Assembly (NCBI RefSeq): GCF_042678945.1
Contig: NZ_JBHTLM010000012.1
Coordinates: 62,001 to 126,000 of the forward strand
From: Fontibacillus puldeungensis
Lineage (GTDB): Bacteria; Bacillota; Bacilli; Paenibacillales; Paenibacillaceae
Direction: 5' to 3'
DNA: 64,000 nt
How positions within the stretch are numbered: the stretch's first letter is position 1; each line of letters begins with the position of its first letter. The notes beneath the pieces are model-generated. The model saw nothing but the letters and a program-made list of their open reading frames with translations. It had not been told where the DNA came from and did no database searches. The position numbers and the translations under genes are program-made. Positions 17,251-26,101 of this stretch are shown one piece after another.

Positions 17251-19005
17251 CTAATTGTTAAGTGTGATAAAGAAACGCACACCGTTCTCCAAATTTGTAA
17301 CACCGTACTCGCAGCCATGCATGTCCAGGATCAGCTTCGCAATCGAAAGCCCTAACCCGGTGCCGCCTGTCTGACGGCTTCGTGACGCTTCCGCCCGATA
17401 AAACCGTCCCCAAATCAGCTTCTGTTGATCCTCCGGAATCGTCTCGCCAACGTTGTCCACCGAGAGCCGACTTGCGTGGGCATCGCTTTGGATTTCAATC
17501 GTAATCGTGCTTCCTTCCTCTGCATGCCGGATCGCATTGACGATAAAGTTAAGAATGACTTGCTCCATCCACTCCGGATCTGCCAGCACAGGCAGCTCAT
17601 TCACGGGGATGACCATAATTTCCAGTCTTTTCTTCTCCAACAAATAGACCAGCTTATCGGATACCTTTTCAACCAGCTCGCTGAGCAGAAAAGATTTTTT
17701 ACGCAGCTGAATGGTGCCGGATTCCAATCTTGCGAGGTCCAGCATATCCTTGATCAGCATCTCCATCTTCTCTGCTTCCTCAATGATGACGGAAACGTAG
17801 TGATCCCGTTTGTTTAGGTTGACGCCATCGCGCAGCCCTTCGGCAAAGCTTTTGACAATGCTGAGCGGAGTTTTCAACTCATGCGAGGCATTGGAGAAAA
17901 AGCTTTGCTGGATCAGCTCCATTTTTTGCTTCTGCTCCATATCCTCTTGCAGCCTCTGATTAGCTTCTTTCAGCTCGCTGAGCGCGTGATCCAAATTTTT
18001 AGACATCGTAATCAGGCTGCTCGACAAGCTGCCCAATTCATCATTTTGATGAATCGGCTTGGCCGCTTTGAAATCAAAATGCACCATCCGCTTAGCCATT
18101 TCATTTAATGCGATCAGCGGTCTGGTCAACATCTTTGAGTAAATGAGTGACAGAATGAGAATAAACACAAATCCTCCGATGCCCAGATACATATAAAACA
18201 AACGCAGTGCTTCATTGGTGTCGCTTATCTCCTGAAGAGAGGTCAGTGAAAATATGAGTTCGATCTCTCCACTGTGTTTTTTCACGGGCTGGATAATAAT
18301 CACGTTGTTTGTCCCGCTCCAGGGCTCGATCCACTCGATCTTTTGCATCTGCAAGTGCCTTAGCTGCTCCGTCTGCTCATTGGTTAACGGAAACCACTGG
18401 TACAACGCTTGCATGAGGAGACCTTGCCGCTGGTTCCATGTTTTTAAGCCGGGAAGTACGATATCACTTACTACACCGGTAATCCTCACCGCTTCTGGCG
18501 CAGCATCTTCCCCGACCATGCCGAAATTTTGCTTATATATTTTGTCAGGGAATAGAATCGTAGAGAAATCCTTCCCCCTGATATCCTTCTCTCCCCAGAG
18601 CGTAAGCTGGTCCCCTTTTTTAATATTTGTGGCTCTCAACTCATCCCCGTGCAGTGCCATAAACAAAGATAAGGAAACGAAGATCTTGTTACCGTCCGGC
18701 TGTTTAATCGTCATGTGATAAGGATCGTCCGTAATCAGCTTTCCGTCCATATTGACAACCGTAAGCTGGCTTCGATTGCGGCCCATAAATTGAATTGCTT
18801 TTCGTGCGATCAGGCTTGAATTTCCCTCTTCGTCGGCATAATATTTCGCTAATTTTGCTAAATCATGCTCTACTTTATTTATTTTTTGTTCCTGATAGAA
18901 ATCTTTGAAAAAGAACAACTGCGACATCATCACGATTCCGTAAAAACTGGCGAAGAAGATAACCGTAATGATGAAGAGTTTAAAAATGATGCTCCGGCTT
19001 TTCAT
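17251..19005 (-). CDS. Membrane sensor histidine kinase
   Basis: 584 residues. Helix 1 spans about 8-32, followed by a large extracytoplasmic sensor of about 240 residues, a second helix at about 270-292, and a HAMP segment ending near 345. The dimerisation helix holds phospho-His375 in FFSNASHELKTPLSIVK. The ATPase domain has VILNFIVNAIRHA (N box) and GGTGLGLSIAK (G2). It phosphorylates the response regulator encoded immediately downstream. The sensor region is not recognisable and its signal is unknown. This is the first gene of the operon with pssA and dedA; the ATG has a GGGGG ribosome site. Confidence 0.95.
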   Translation of the reverse strand: MKSRSIIFKLFIITVIFFASFYGIVMMSQLFFFKDFYQEQKINKVEHDLAKLAKYYADEEGNSSLIARKAIQFMGRNRSQLTVVNMDGKLITDDPYHMTIKQPDGNKIFVSLSLFMALHGDELRATNIKKGDQLTLWGEKDIRGKDFSTILFPDKIYKQNFGMVGEDAAPEAVRITGVVSDIVLPGLKTWNQRQGLLMQALYQWFPLTNEQTEQLRHLQMQKIEWIEPWSGTNNVIIIQPVKKHSGEIELIFSLTSLQEISDTNEALRLFYMYLGIGGFVFILILSLIYSKMLTRPLIALNEMAKRMVHFDFKAAKPIHQNDELGSLSSSLITMSKNLDHALSELKEANQRLQEDMEQKQKMELIQQSFFSNASHELKTPLSIVKSFAEGLRDGVNLNKRDHYVSVIIEEAEKMEMLIKDMLDLARLESGTIQLRKKSFLLSELVEKVSDKLVYLLEKKRLEIMVIPVNELPVLADPEWMEQVILNFIVNAIRHAEEGSTITIEIQSDAHASRLSVDNVGETIPEDQQKLIWGRFYRAEASRSRQTGGTGLGLSIAKLILDMHGCEYGVTNLENGVRFFITLNN

Positions 19006-19226
19006 AGAACCCCCTTACCCAGGCAGAACCGCAATCGGATATCCTCGACTTATCTAATATAAAATAAATGAGCCCTTAGAAAATGAAAATGATGTAACAA
19101 AGTGTCGCTAAAGTAAGATTAAACGAGCGGTTTGTCCTTTATGTGTCCTCGGAATGGCAAAAAAATGAAACGATATTGGAAATAAGCCGTATTAATTACA
19201 AACCAAACTTTGCTAGGAGATCCGAT

Positions 19227-20075
19227 ATGCGATGGTTTCCGTTTCTCAGCTCCTTCGTTGCGGAATGGCGTGATTATCCGGCCGAAGTGAATCGTGTGCT
19301 TGGACAAAGGTATTTGGTGCAGGCCATGGTTGGCGCAGGCAGCTACGGCTTGACATATAAATGTATGGATCAGTTCACCGGCAAGCCCGTTGCCGTGAAG
19401 CAAGCAAGACCAAGCAAGGAACTTTATGCCAGGCAGCTTTTGGCCAGAGAGGCAACAATTTTAAAATCATTGAACCATCCCAGAATTCCTGCATGCATTG
19501 ACTTGTTCACGGAGCACCGAAACGAATATCTCGTAATGTCCTTTTTAAGCGGTGATACGCTGGAGGATCTGATTTTTGAAAAAGGTAAAAAGTACGGCGA
19601 GCAGGATTGCCTTCGGATTACAATACAGCTGCTTGAGCTCGTTGTCTACGTCCACAGCCAAGGGTATGTTCACCTCGATGTGCGCATCCCCAATGTACTG
19701 TTTAAGGATGAACAGATCTACCTGATTGATTTAGGTTTGGCCAGAGCGATTGGAGAAACTCCACCGCCTCAAGCACCGGCACAACGATGCCTTTTTCAAA
19801 AGCACACTGTTCCGTCCAGACCGTTTAAAGAATCGGAGGAAGCTTCCGACCTGCTCGATATCGGTCATTTCATGTTGTTTATGCTCTATTCCGCATATGA
19901 ACCGGATCGTGATGAGGAAGGTAATGAAAAGCGGAGCTGGCAAGAGGAATTGCAGTTATCGCCGAGGTTGAAGTTTATGATAGAGCGATTATTGCAATTA
20001 AGCGAGCCTTATTCAAGCTCGGCAGAGTTCATGCACGATTTGAAGAGTTTGCTAACAAATAATGATTACGAATAA
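19227..20075 (+). CDS. Serine/threonine protein kinase-like protein
   Basis: 282 residues from ATG 19227 with TAGGAG upstream; the frame is open to 19143 but lacks a ribosome site there. The Hanks-type core is recognisable: glycine loop VGAGSYGLTYK, ATP lysine Lys58 in VAVKQA, catalytic Asp151 in HLDVRIPN (Asn156 kept, catalytic-loop lysine replaced by arginine) and Asp168 in LIDLGLA (DLG for DFG). There is no transmembrane or PASTA region, so it is cytoplasmic. The activation segment is short and lacks APE. A 70-residue Ser/Tyr/His-rich protein follows after 15 bases and may be its substrate. Activity is plausible but atypical. Confidence 0.85.
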   Translation: MRWFPFLSSFVAEWRDYPAEVNRVLGQRYLVQAMVGAGSYGLTYKCMDQFTGKPVAVKQARPSKELYARQLLAREATILKSLNHPRIPACIDLFTEHRNEYLVMSFLSGDTLEDLIFEKGKKYGEQDCLRITIQLLELVVYVHSQGYVHLDVRIPNVLFKDEQIYLIDLGLARAIGETPPPQAPAQRCLFQKHTVPSRPFKESEEASDLLDIGHFMLFMLYSAYEPDRDEEGNEKRSWQEELQLSPRLKFMIERLLQLSEPYSSSAEFMHDLKSLLTNNDYE

Positions 20076-20090
20076 AGGAGGTGAATACAG

Positions 20091-20303
20091 ATGTTGAGAA
20101 AAATGCTTGAAAAGCTGCTCCACGCCTCGTCTCACAGCCATCACCGGCATAGGCATTACAGCAGCTCTGCAAAAGGTTACGGAAGGCGTTACAGCAGCAG
20201 TCATGGATACTCGCACCATAAAGGCTCGTCTTCGGACTACAAACACAGGCATGGGAATCAGGGACACGGCTACTATAAATCAAGAAAATATAGCTCAAGC
20301 TAA
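20091..20303 (+). CDS. Small His/Ser/Tyr-rich low-complexity protein
   Basis: 70 residues after an excellent AAAGGAGGTG site. The first ten residues are a short helix-prone segment (MLRKMLEKLL). The rest is low complexity, with many His-Ser-Tyr-Gly-Lys-Arg runs such as HRHRHYSSS, RRYSSSHGYSHHKGSSS and KSRKYSSS. It is strongly basic and has no membrane segment. Such composition recalls spore-coat proteins of the CotG/CotB type that are phosphorylated by a dedicated kinase. The kinase-like gene directly upstream makes that an attractive but unproven comparison. A terminator follows, so the pair forms a bicistronic unit. I know no named family. Confidence 0.72.
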   Translation: MLRKMLEKLLHASSHSHHRHRHYSSSAKGYGRRYSSSHGYSHHKGSSSDYKHRHGNQGHGYYKSRKYSSS

Positions 20304-20315
20304 AACTACCCCCTT

Positions 20316-20339
20316 CCTCTCTTGATGAGAGGTTTTTTT
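20316..20339 (+). terminator. Rho-independent terminator of the kinase/His-rich unit
   Basis: CCTCTC/GAGAGG stem with a 5-base loop, followed by seven T, just after the His-rich gene. Confidence 0.85.
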
Positions 20340-20414
20340 GTTCTATTCATCTTATTTCCACCAACTACTTTCTTTATTGTTCCGGCCAGCGCGAAACGGA
20401 GCTTTCTTAAAATT

Positions 20415-20445
20415 AGAGCCCCGCTCAGTGTGACAGCGGGGCTCT
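20415..20445. terminator. Hairpin terminator between convergent genes
   Basis: Perfect 11-bp stem (AGAGCCCCGCT with its inverted copy) and a 9-base loop. It is followed by TTT on the plus strand and by AATTTT on the minus strand. It lies just past the SLH protein stop. Confidence 0.8.
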
Positions 20446-20465
20446 TTTCTACGTATTAGTCCATA

Positions 20466-23400
20466 TTACTTTTTCGCAAGAATGCGCCAAATCAGTGTGA
20501 TCGCTTCCGCACGTGTCGCATGGGCTTGCGGGCGAAACGTATGATCTTCATAGCCATCGATCACACCGTACGCAGAGGCTGTAAGAACAGCCTCTTTAGC
20601 CCAAACAGCCGTTTGATTAATATCAGAAAAGGTATTTGCGGCTGAGTTTTCGCCCAGTTTAAGTGCTTTAACCACCATCACCGCCATCTGCTCGCGCGTA
20701 ATCAGATCATCAGGAGCGAAAGTGTTGGGGGTGTGGCCTTGGAGGATTCCAGCAGCATACGCTGTTGAAATGAATTCTTTCGCCCAGTGATTCTCTGTAT
20801 CGGCAAAAGCATAATTTCCCTGCGATGCAAGTCCCAGCGTCTTAACGAGCATTGAAGCAAACTCGGCTCGGCTAATCTCCTGATTTGGTTTAAAGCTGCC
20901 ATTAGCATAGCCGGTTAAAGCACCTTTTTTAGCCAATGCCTCAATATACGGTTGCACCCAATGCCCTGTAACGTCCGTGAAAGGTACGACTTGTCCCTTG
21001 TTCACTTCCTTGGGCTTTGATAGAATGACGAATTTGGACAATTGGCGAGTCGTGCCGCTGTTCAATCCTTTCACCCAATCAACAGCGAGCTGGTCTGCGG
21101 CGACCCATCTTTTCGTCGCAGTGTCAAACCGGGCAAGCCACAGTTCGTCACGCTCCTTCAGCAGATCAACTGCATTAAAGCGCATTTTGACGGTTACGTC
21201 TTTTTCAAAATCCCCCGGAACATCCTTCGAAAACTCCACGACTGGACTGGACACCCGATCTACTTCTGGTAAGGAAAGTCGTTCCATATCATTAATATAG
21301 TGAACCGTTAGATAAAATGGCCGTTGAAACGCCCCAGCCGGGATAACAATTTGACCTCCCTCAAAATCGATCGTTTTTCCGTCCAAACCTACCAGATATG
21401 TGTTACTTGGCAGTGAACGATCAACGCTGCCCGACCCGGATTCGCCTGGGGAAGTAATCGGTTGGCTTGGCTGCCGAGCTGTTAATCGGAAACGATAGGA
21501 CGTTATAATTTGTTCATTGCCGGCCAAATCCTGTGCTTTAATGTGCAAATACCAGTCCCCGTCTGCCCCATTTTTCGAAAGAGTGGCTCCTTCGGAAAAT
21601 TTCGCCCAGCCCGCAGCTGGGATGGAGGATTCTGTGGACCAGGCATACTGCAGGGAGTCAGTGTTCGTTCCACTGCCGGTGTCCTGGACAGTGACCTTCG
21701 AATTTGCCGACAAGCTCAGCTGCTCGCTGCCGTTAGGTTCAATGACGACCGCAGGTGATGTCTTATCGATCTTAACGAGAAGCTCAAGTGCGAGCTTATT
21801 TCCAGCCTTGTCGATCGCTTCAAACAACAGCGTATTTGATCCCTCTCCCGATACTTCAAGCAGAGTTTTGTTCTCGTAAGCCTGCGCTTTACCACCGTTT
21901 AATTGATAAGTGAGCCTGGACAGTTCACCGATTCCCGTTTCGGCGTAGACGCTTACGGTAACGCTTTTGTTTGTCCATTCCCCACTTGTATAGGCGCTGC
22001 CGTCGGCTTTGACGATGATTGGCGTGAGCTTCATACCGCCTTTGCTGATGCAAACGGTCCGCTGCTCTACCTTTTCATTCCCAGCTTGATCAACGGCTTT
22101 GAACGAGATCGTATGAATCCCATCGTCACTGAACACGATTTCCGATAGGTAAGGGCTATAGTTCACACCGTTGTCAAGCGAATACGTAAGTGTGGTCACG
22201 CTGCTCTCATCCGCCGCTTCCGCACTCACCCGTATACTTTGGTTCGTCCATTCTCGATCAACATACACACTGCCGTCCGCTTTCGTCATCGTTACCGTAA
22301 TCGAAGGTGGCGTCTTGTCCGGAGGCGGGATGATTTCAGCACTTCGGTCTGAGAAACTTAACATTCGATTTCCTGCCATGTCGGTGATATTTCCTTTTTT
22401 TTCATCGTAGGAAACTAAAATCTGCTGTCCCATCTCAAACTTCTCCCCGGTGAGAAGGCTCAGTGCCTTCGTTCCGATGATTTGGGCGCCGGTAATCGAA
22501 ACGAGATTTCCATCCTTCGTGACCGAGACCCCGTCCCCGTTTGTGATCTGGATGTCCTCATCAAAAGATAAAATAATACGTTTCAGATGTTCGCCTTCCA
22601 CCTTCGCACTAACCACAGTAGGAGGTGCTGCATCCGAAGTTAGACTCGCCTCAATTCCCTGCAAGACGGGATAGGTCTTTCCTTCCTCCAGACGCCATGT
22701 TCCTCCAAAATCCCATGTGCTGCCATAGGTTACGTTTTGCTTCATTTCTGCTGTAGAAAGTAATACTCCCCTGTTTTCCCCGGTGTCGGATTGTCCAGTC
22801 GTCTCTTTGTTGTAGAAACTCGTGGAAATGAATCCAAATTGCCTGCCAATCAGACCACCGGTGATCATATTACCAGTGACACTGCCCACGGCGTAACTAT
22901 TTGCCACACTCCCAGTATTTCTTCCGACCAAACCGCCGATTTCATCATTTCCGCTGGTCGGACCAGTTGCGTAGGTATCGATCACTATACCACCTTCATT
23001 GCGTCCGATGAGCCCCCCGACAAAACTTATTCCACTCACGTCTGCATCGGCAAAAGAACGTTTGATTTGACACATCGGATCATTGACACCTACCAAACCG
23101 CCGACTTTATATCCCCCCTTGACGGTGCCAGCCGCATAGGAATCTTCGATGAAACCTCCTATACTGTTATCCCCAACCAGTCCGCCTACTTCACTGCTTC
23201 CTTGAACTTGAACGTTTGCGGAGGAACCACTGATCTTCCCTGAATTCTTTCCAACGAACCCGCCGGCATGGTCCATTCCCTGAACCCACCCTGTAACATG
23301 GACATTCTGAATCTGCGCGCCGCTCCCGATTTCTCCTGCGAGCATGCCTGTTTGGGTTCCGCCTTTGACTTCACTGTCTTTGATTTGAAGGTCTCGCACC

Positions 23401-24839
23401 TCACCGCCCGCAATCCTGCTGAATAAGCCAACATTCATGAGAAGTCCAATTCCCACATTCGTATAAAGTCCAGAAATCGTATGGCCTTGTCCATCAAGCT
23501 TGCCTGCGAAGTCTGAAGTGATCGGTACAAAACCCAGACCTATCTCTGATGTCGTCGTCCATAGATCGGAGCGGCTATGATCCTTTAACACTTTACCGAG
23601 GTCAATATCCTCCATCAGCTTGTAACCAGCGGCCGGATTTAACTGCATCAACTGCAACTGATGCCCATTTCGAATCTCGTTCGACCACTCCGAACGCAGG
23701 AAGGGCCGCGATCCCGGGACCATGAACCACATGTTCGTAAAATCCCATCCCATGTAGCTCGACTGGTTTATCGCTTGCTGAGTGGATAAACCCGATGACA
23801 TCTTGCATAATCCATCCAGATCGTATCCGCAGGCATTGCTCTGCCCCGTTGTTTCAGTATCCCAGTAGCTGGCTACCAGATCAACACCGTTATTGCTGCC
23901 GATCAGCCCGCCGACATAGCTGTTTCCTGTTACAGCTCCTGTGGCGTAAGAGGCAGTGATAGGCCCAAAGTCAACCGTATTACCCACCAGACCGCCGACC
24001 GCTGACTGTCCGGTTACATTTCCAATTGCGTAGGCGTTGTTCACGCTGCCGGAAAGCTTGATACCGATCAATCCTCCGACATTTACATTACCTTCAACAT
24101 TACCTGTTGCATAGGATTGGCTGATTTCACCGCCTTCGCTATTTCCAACTAACCCACCAACGTATCCATCGCCGTTAACATCGCCAGAAGCATCAGAGAA
24201 TTCAATGCCTCCGTCGTTACGTCCCACCAATCCACCGATAAAGGAGTTTCCGCTGACAACAGCGTTGGCATGAGCATAAGTGACTTTCCCTTGGATATGA
24301 TTGTACCCTACCAGACCTCCTACTACATTTTTGCCGCTTACCTTGGCACTACTATAGGATCTCTCCAGAGAGCCATAGTTCATACCGGCCAGACTGCCTG
24401 TGAAACTTAAACCACCGGTGATGCTTCCCCCTTCAAGGCCGACGTTGCGGACCACTCCATCTTCGCTAATATTTGCGAACAGCCCTGTACTATTGTTGTC
24501 AGGCCAATTCATGGTCAGATTGCGGATTACATGCCCCTGTCCGTCGAAAACACCAGTGAAAGGATGGCTATTGCCGTCCGAAGCGTAGCTGCCAACCGGG
24601 GCAAAGCCTGAGCCATCGTTCCAACTGACTGTCTCCGTGGCATCGATATCCGCCCCAAGGATATAATGAGCGTTCAAATCATTCCGAACTGCGTCGAGCT
24701 GTTGAAGCGTCATAATGACATAAGGATTGCCAGCCGATCCGTCGCCGGACATTCCGGCATTTCCAGCCGCGAAGCTTTGAATCGGCAAAATGCCGGCCCC
24801 AAGAACGAACGCAAAAAATGCGAAAATGGCTCGTTTCAT
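20466..24839 (-). CDS. Giant surface protein with GLUG repeats, Ig-like domains and three SLH domains
   Basis: 1457 residues. The signal peptide is about residues 1-25 (cut after SFAA). Two blocks of GLUG-type repeats (about 95-335 and 440-690; units like GGLVGRNxGxIxxSYAxGxVxG) predict long parallel beta-helices. Then come a Big/SwmB-like domain (about 735-840) and two tandem OmpL47/Ig-like repeats (about 845-1040). Three SLH modules lie at the C-terminus (from about 1280), each with the TRAE/SRAE-like motif and the FxDxxxHWA start. SLH modules anchor proteins to pyruvylated secondary wall polymer, so this is a displayed surface protein, perhaps an adhesin or glycan binder. There is no enzymatic motif. 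It is monocistronic with AAAGGAGG before the ATG. Confidence 0.93.
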   Translation of the reverse strand: MKRAIFAFFAFVLGAGILPIQSFAAGNAGMSGDGSAGNPYVIMTLQQLDAVRNDLNAHYILGADIDATETVSWNDGSGFAPVGSYASDGNSHPFTGVFDGQGHVIRNLTMNWPDNNSTGLFANISEDGVVRNVGLEGGSITGGLSFTGSLAGMNYGSLERSYSSAKVSGKNVVGGLVGYNHIQGKVTYAHANAVVSGNSFIGGLVGRNDGGIEFSDASGDVNGDGYVGGLVGNSEGGEISQSYATGNVEGNVNVGGLIGIKLSGSVNNAYAIGNVTGQSAVGGLVGNTVDFGPITASYATGAVTGNSYVGGLIGSNNGVDLVASYWDTETTGQSNACGYDLDGLCKMSSGLSTQQAINQSSYMGWDFTNMWFMVPGSRPFLRSEWSNEIRNGHQLQLMQLNPAAGYKLMEDIDLGKVLKDHSRSDLWTTTSEIGLGFVPITSDFAGKLDGQGHTISGLYTNVGIGLLMNVGLFSRIAGGEVRDLQIKDSEVKGGTQTGMLAGEIGSGAQIQNVHVTGWVQGMDHAGGFVGKNSGKISGSSANVQVQGSSEVGGLVGDNSIGGFIEDSYAAGTVKGGYKVGGLVGVNDPMCQIKRSFADADVSGISFVGGLIGRNEGGIVIDTYATGPTSGNDEIGGLVGRNTGSVANSYAVGSVTGNMITGGLIGRQFGFISTSFYNKETTGQSDTGENRGVLLSTAEMKQNVTYGSTWDFGGTWRLEEGKTYPVLQGIEASLTSDAAPPTVVSAKVEGEHLKRIILSFDEDIQITNGDGVSVTKDGNLVSITGAQIIGTKALSLLTGEKFEMGQQILVSYDEKKGNITDMAGNRMLSFSDRSAEIIPPPDKTPPSITVTMTKADGSVYVDREWTNQSIRVSAEAADESSVTTLTYSLDNGVNYSPYLSEIVFSDDGIHTISFKAVDQAGNEKVEQRTVCISKGGMKLTPIIVKADGSAYTSGEWTNKSVTVSVYAETGIGELSRLTYQLNGGKAQAYENKTLLEVSGEGSNTLLFEAIDKAGNKLALELLVKIDKTSPAVVIEPNGSEQLSLSANSKVTVQDTGSGTNTDSLQYAWSTESSIPAAGWAKFSEGATLSKNGADGDWYLHIKAQDLAGNEQIITSYRFRLTARQPSQPITSPGESGSGSVDRSLPSNTYLVGLDGKTIDFEGGQIVIPAGAFQRPFYLTVHYINDMERLSLPEVDRVSSPVVEFSKDVPGDFEKDVTVKMRFNAVDLLKERDELWLARFDTATKRWVAADQLAVDWVKGLNSGTTRQLSKFVILSKPKEVNKGQVVPFTDVTGHWVQPYIEALAKKGALTGYANGSFKPNQEISRAEFASMLVKTLGLASQGNYAFADTENHWAKEFISTAYAAGILQGHTPNTFAPDDLITREQMAVMVVKALKLGENSAANTFSDINQTAVWAKEAVLTASAYGVIDGYEDHTFRPQAHATRAEAITLIWRILAKK

Positions 24840-25036
24840 GCAGTTTTTTTCCTCCTTTCGTTTTGATATAATACCACGACGAAAATTATATAAAATTTTA
24901 GACTTGCTAGAATCTAACCCAGGTTATAGATGCGGTTATAGAATTTAGCACGAAGTTGCTGCAAACGTACTATACAAGTTGAACTAATGATTGTACGTAT
25001 AGAGGCAGCCGGGTGAAATGTTTCTTACGATCGCTG

Positions 25037-25089
25037 TTGTTCCCGGATTTCTATGAATGAACTAAATAGTGGTAGAAATCCGGGAACAA
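25037..25089. repeat. 17-bp perfect inverted repeat (hairpin A of the element)
   Basis: TTGTTCCCGGATTTCTA at 25037-25053 pairs perfectly with 25073-25089 around a 19-base loop. No T-run follows, so it is not a standard terminator. Confidence 0.8.
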
Positions 25090-25164
25090 AGGCGAACGAG
25101 CCTATGCTTCCGAAGCAGCTTTCTTTTCAGAAAGCTTTTAGCTTCTTCAGAATCATTTCTCCTA

Positions 25165-25206
25165 GGTTCAATATTCTAAAATGCGTGTTGTTTAGAATAT
25201 TGAACC
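25165..25206. repeat. 16-bp perfect inverted repeat (hairpin C of the element)
   Basis: GGTTCAATATTCTAAA at 25165-25180 pairs perfectly with 25191-25206 around a 10-base loop, then CTTTT. It could act as a transcription terminator for read-through on the plus strand. Confidence 0.8.
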
Positions 25207-25381
25207 CTTTTGCCTGTGTTCCGCATTTCTTTAGTTCAACTTATATAGCTGCCGTTACAGCATGCATTTTATATTTCTGTCTTTATATTCTTCTAGCATT
25301 AGAAATATAATGTGAGATGTTGGAGGTTCAGAAAATGTCGAAACGCCTGTAGATAAACGAACCAGGAAAAGGGGGGAAAGA

Positions 25382-26101
25382 ATGATAAGAGTGGCAATTT
25401 GTGACGATGAAGATCAAGCCGTTGCACTACATAGAGCAATTATTCAAAGCACTTTGAAAAGCTGTGGGATTGGCTTTGAAATTTCGACCTATACGCATAG
25501 CGATAACCTACTTTTTGATATTGTAGAGGATGGCTTTTTTTATGATTTGCTTTTGCTGGATATTGAAATGCCGAAAGTAACGGGGATGGAAATAGCCGAA
25601 AAAATAAAACCTTATTTGCCGAATATAAAAATCATTTTCATCACTTCGCATATCGAATACGCGATTGATGCCTATGAATTATCCATTTTCCGTTATGTTC
25701 CCAAAAGTGAATTGGGCAAACGGCTTCCTGTGGCGATCGCAGACGCCGCAAGGTTGATTGCGCTGGAAGCCGGCCGGGAATATACAATACAGACAAACAG
25801 CCGCATGGAGAAAATACCCTACAAAGAGATATTCTACATCCGACGGGACGGAAAAAATGCGAGTATCCTATCAAGCCTCGGCGTGTCAAAAGTTAGAAGG
25901 AGCTTACAACAAGTTTACGATGAATTAAATACGCCAGAGTTTATCTTTATTGACCGTGGCTACATTGTAAATATCATTCAGATCATGAAAATCAGTGATG
26001 GAATGGCCGTTTTGAAAAACGGTGAGCAGCTACCCGTCAGCCGTTCCCATGTGCAGGAAGTAAAACAGCAGATCAACAAGTTTTGGGGGGCGCACATATG
26101 A
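25382..26101 (+). CDS. LytTR-family response regulator (AgrA/ComE-like)
   Basis: 239 residues. The receiver domain (1-125) has Asp8/Asp9 and phosphoacceptor Asp60 in LLLLDIEMP. The LytTR DNA-binding domain (about 135-235) shows EIFYIRRDGKNASI and FIFIDRGYIVNI. LytTR regulators bind direct repeats upstream of exporter, bacteriocin or quorum genes. The next gene is its GHKL kinase, overlapping by ATGA. A TATAAT -10-like box lies at 25306-25311, just outside the MITE-like element, and AAAGGGGGG precedes the ATG. The probable target is the ABC operon promoter before 27550. Confidence 0.94.
   Translation: MIRVAICDDEDQAVALHRAIIQSTLKSCGIGFEISTYTHSDNLLFDIVEDGFFYDLLLLDIEMPKVTGMEIAEKIKPYLPNIKIIFITSHIEYAIDAYELSIFRYVPKSELGKRLPVAIADAARLIALEAGREYTIQTNSRMEKIPYKEIFYIRRDGKNASILSSLGVSKVRRSLQQVYDELNTPEFIFIDRGYIVNIIQIMKISDGMAVLKNGEQLPVSRSHVQEVKQQINKFWGAHI

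Larger units (their letters stand above)
24957..25262. mobile_element. MITE-like non-coding element with terminal inverted repeats
   Basis: The core terminal repeats are 18 bp with one mismatch: CTATACAAGTTGAACTAA at 24970-24987 and its inverse at 25231-25248. Weaker similarity extends outward to TGCTG (24957) and CAGCA (25262). Inside are three hairpins: 25037-25089 (17-bp perfect stem), 25117-25136 (8-bp stem) and 25165-25206 (16-bp perfect stem). No open frame of note and no clear target-site duplication. Size and structure fit a miniature inverted-repeat element or a mobile repeat mobilised in trans. It fills most of the ~540-base gap between the SLH gene and the LytTR regulator. Confidence 0.6.

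Noticed and set aside
22800..24400. Regular repeats every 70-100 bases that could suggest a CRISPR array
   Set aside because: The repeats are degenerate, in frame, and encode GLUG motifs of the surface protein; there are no identical direct repeats with unique spacers.
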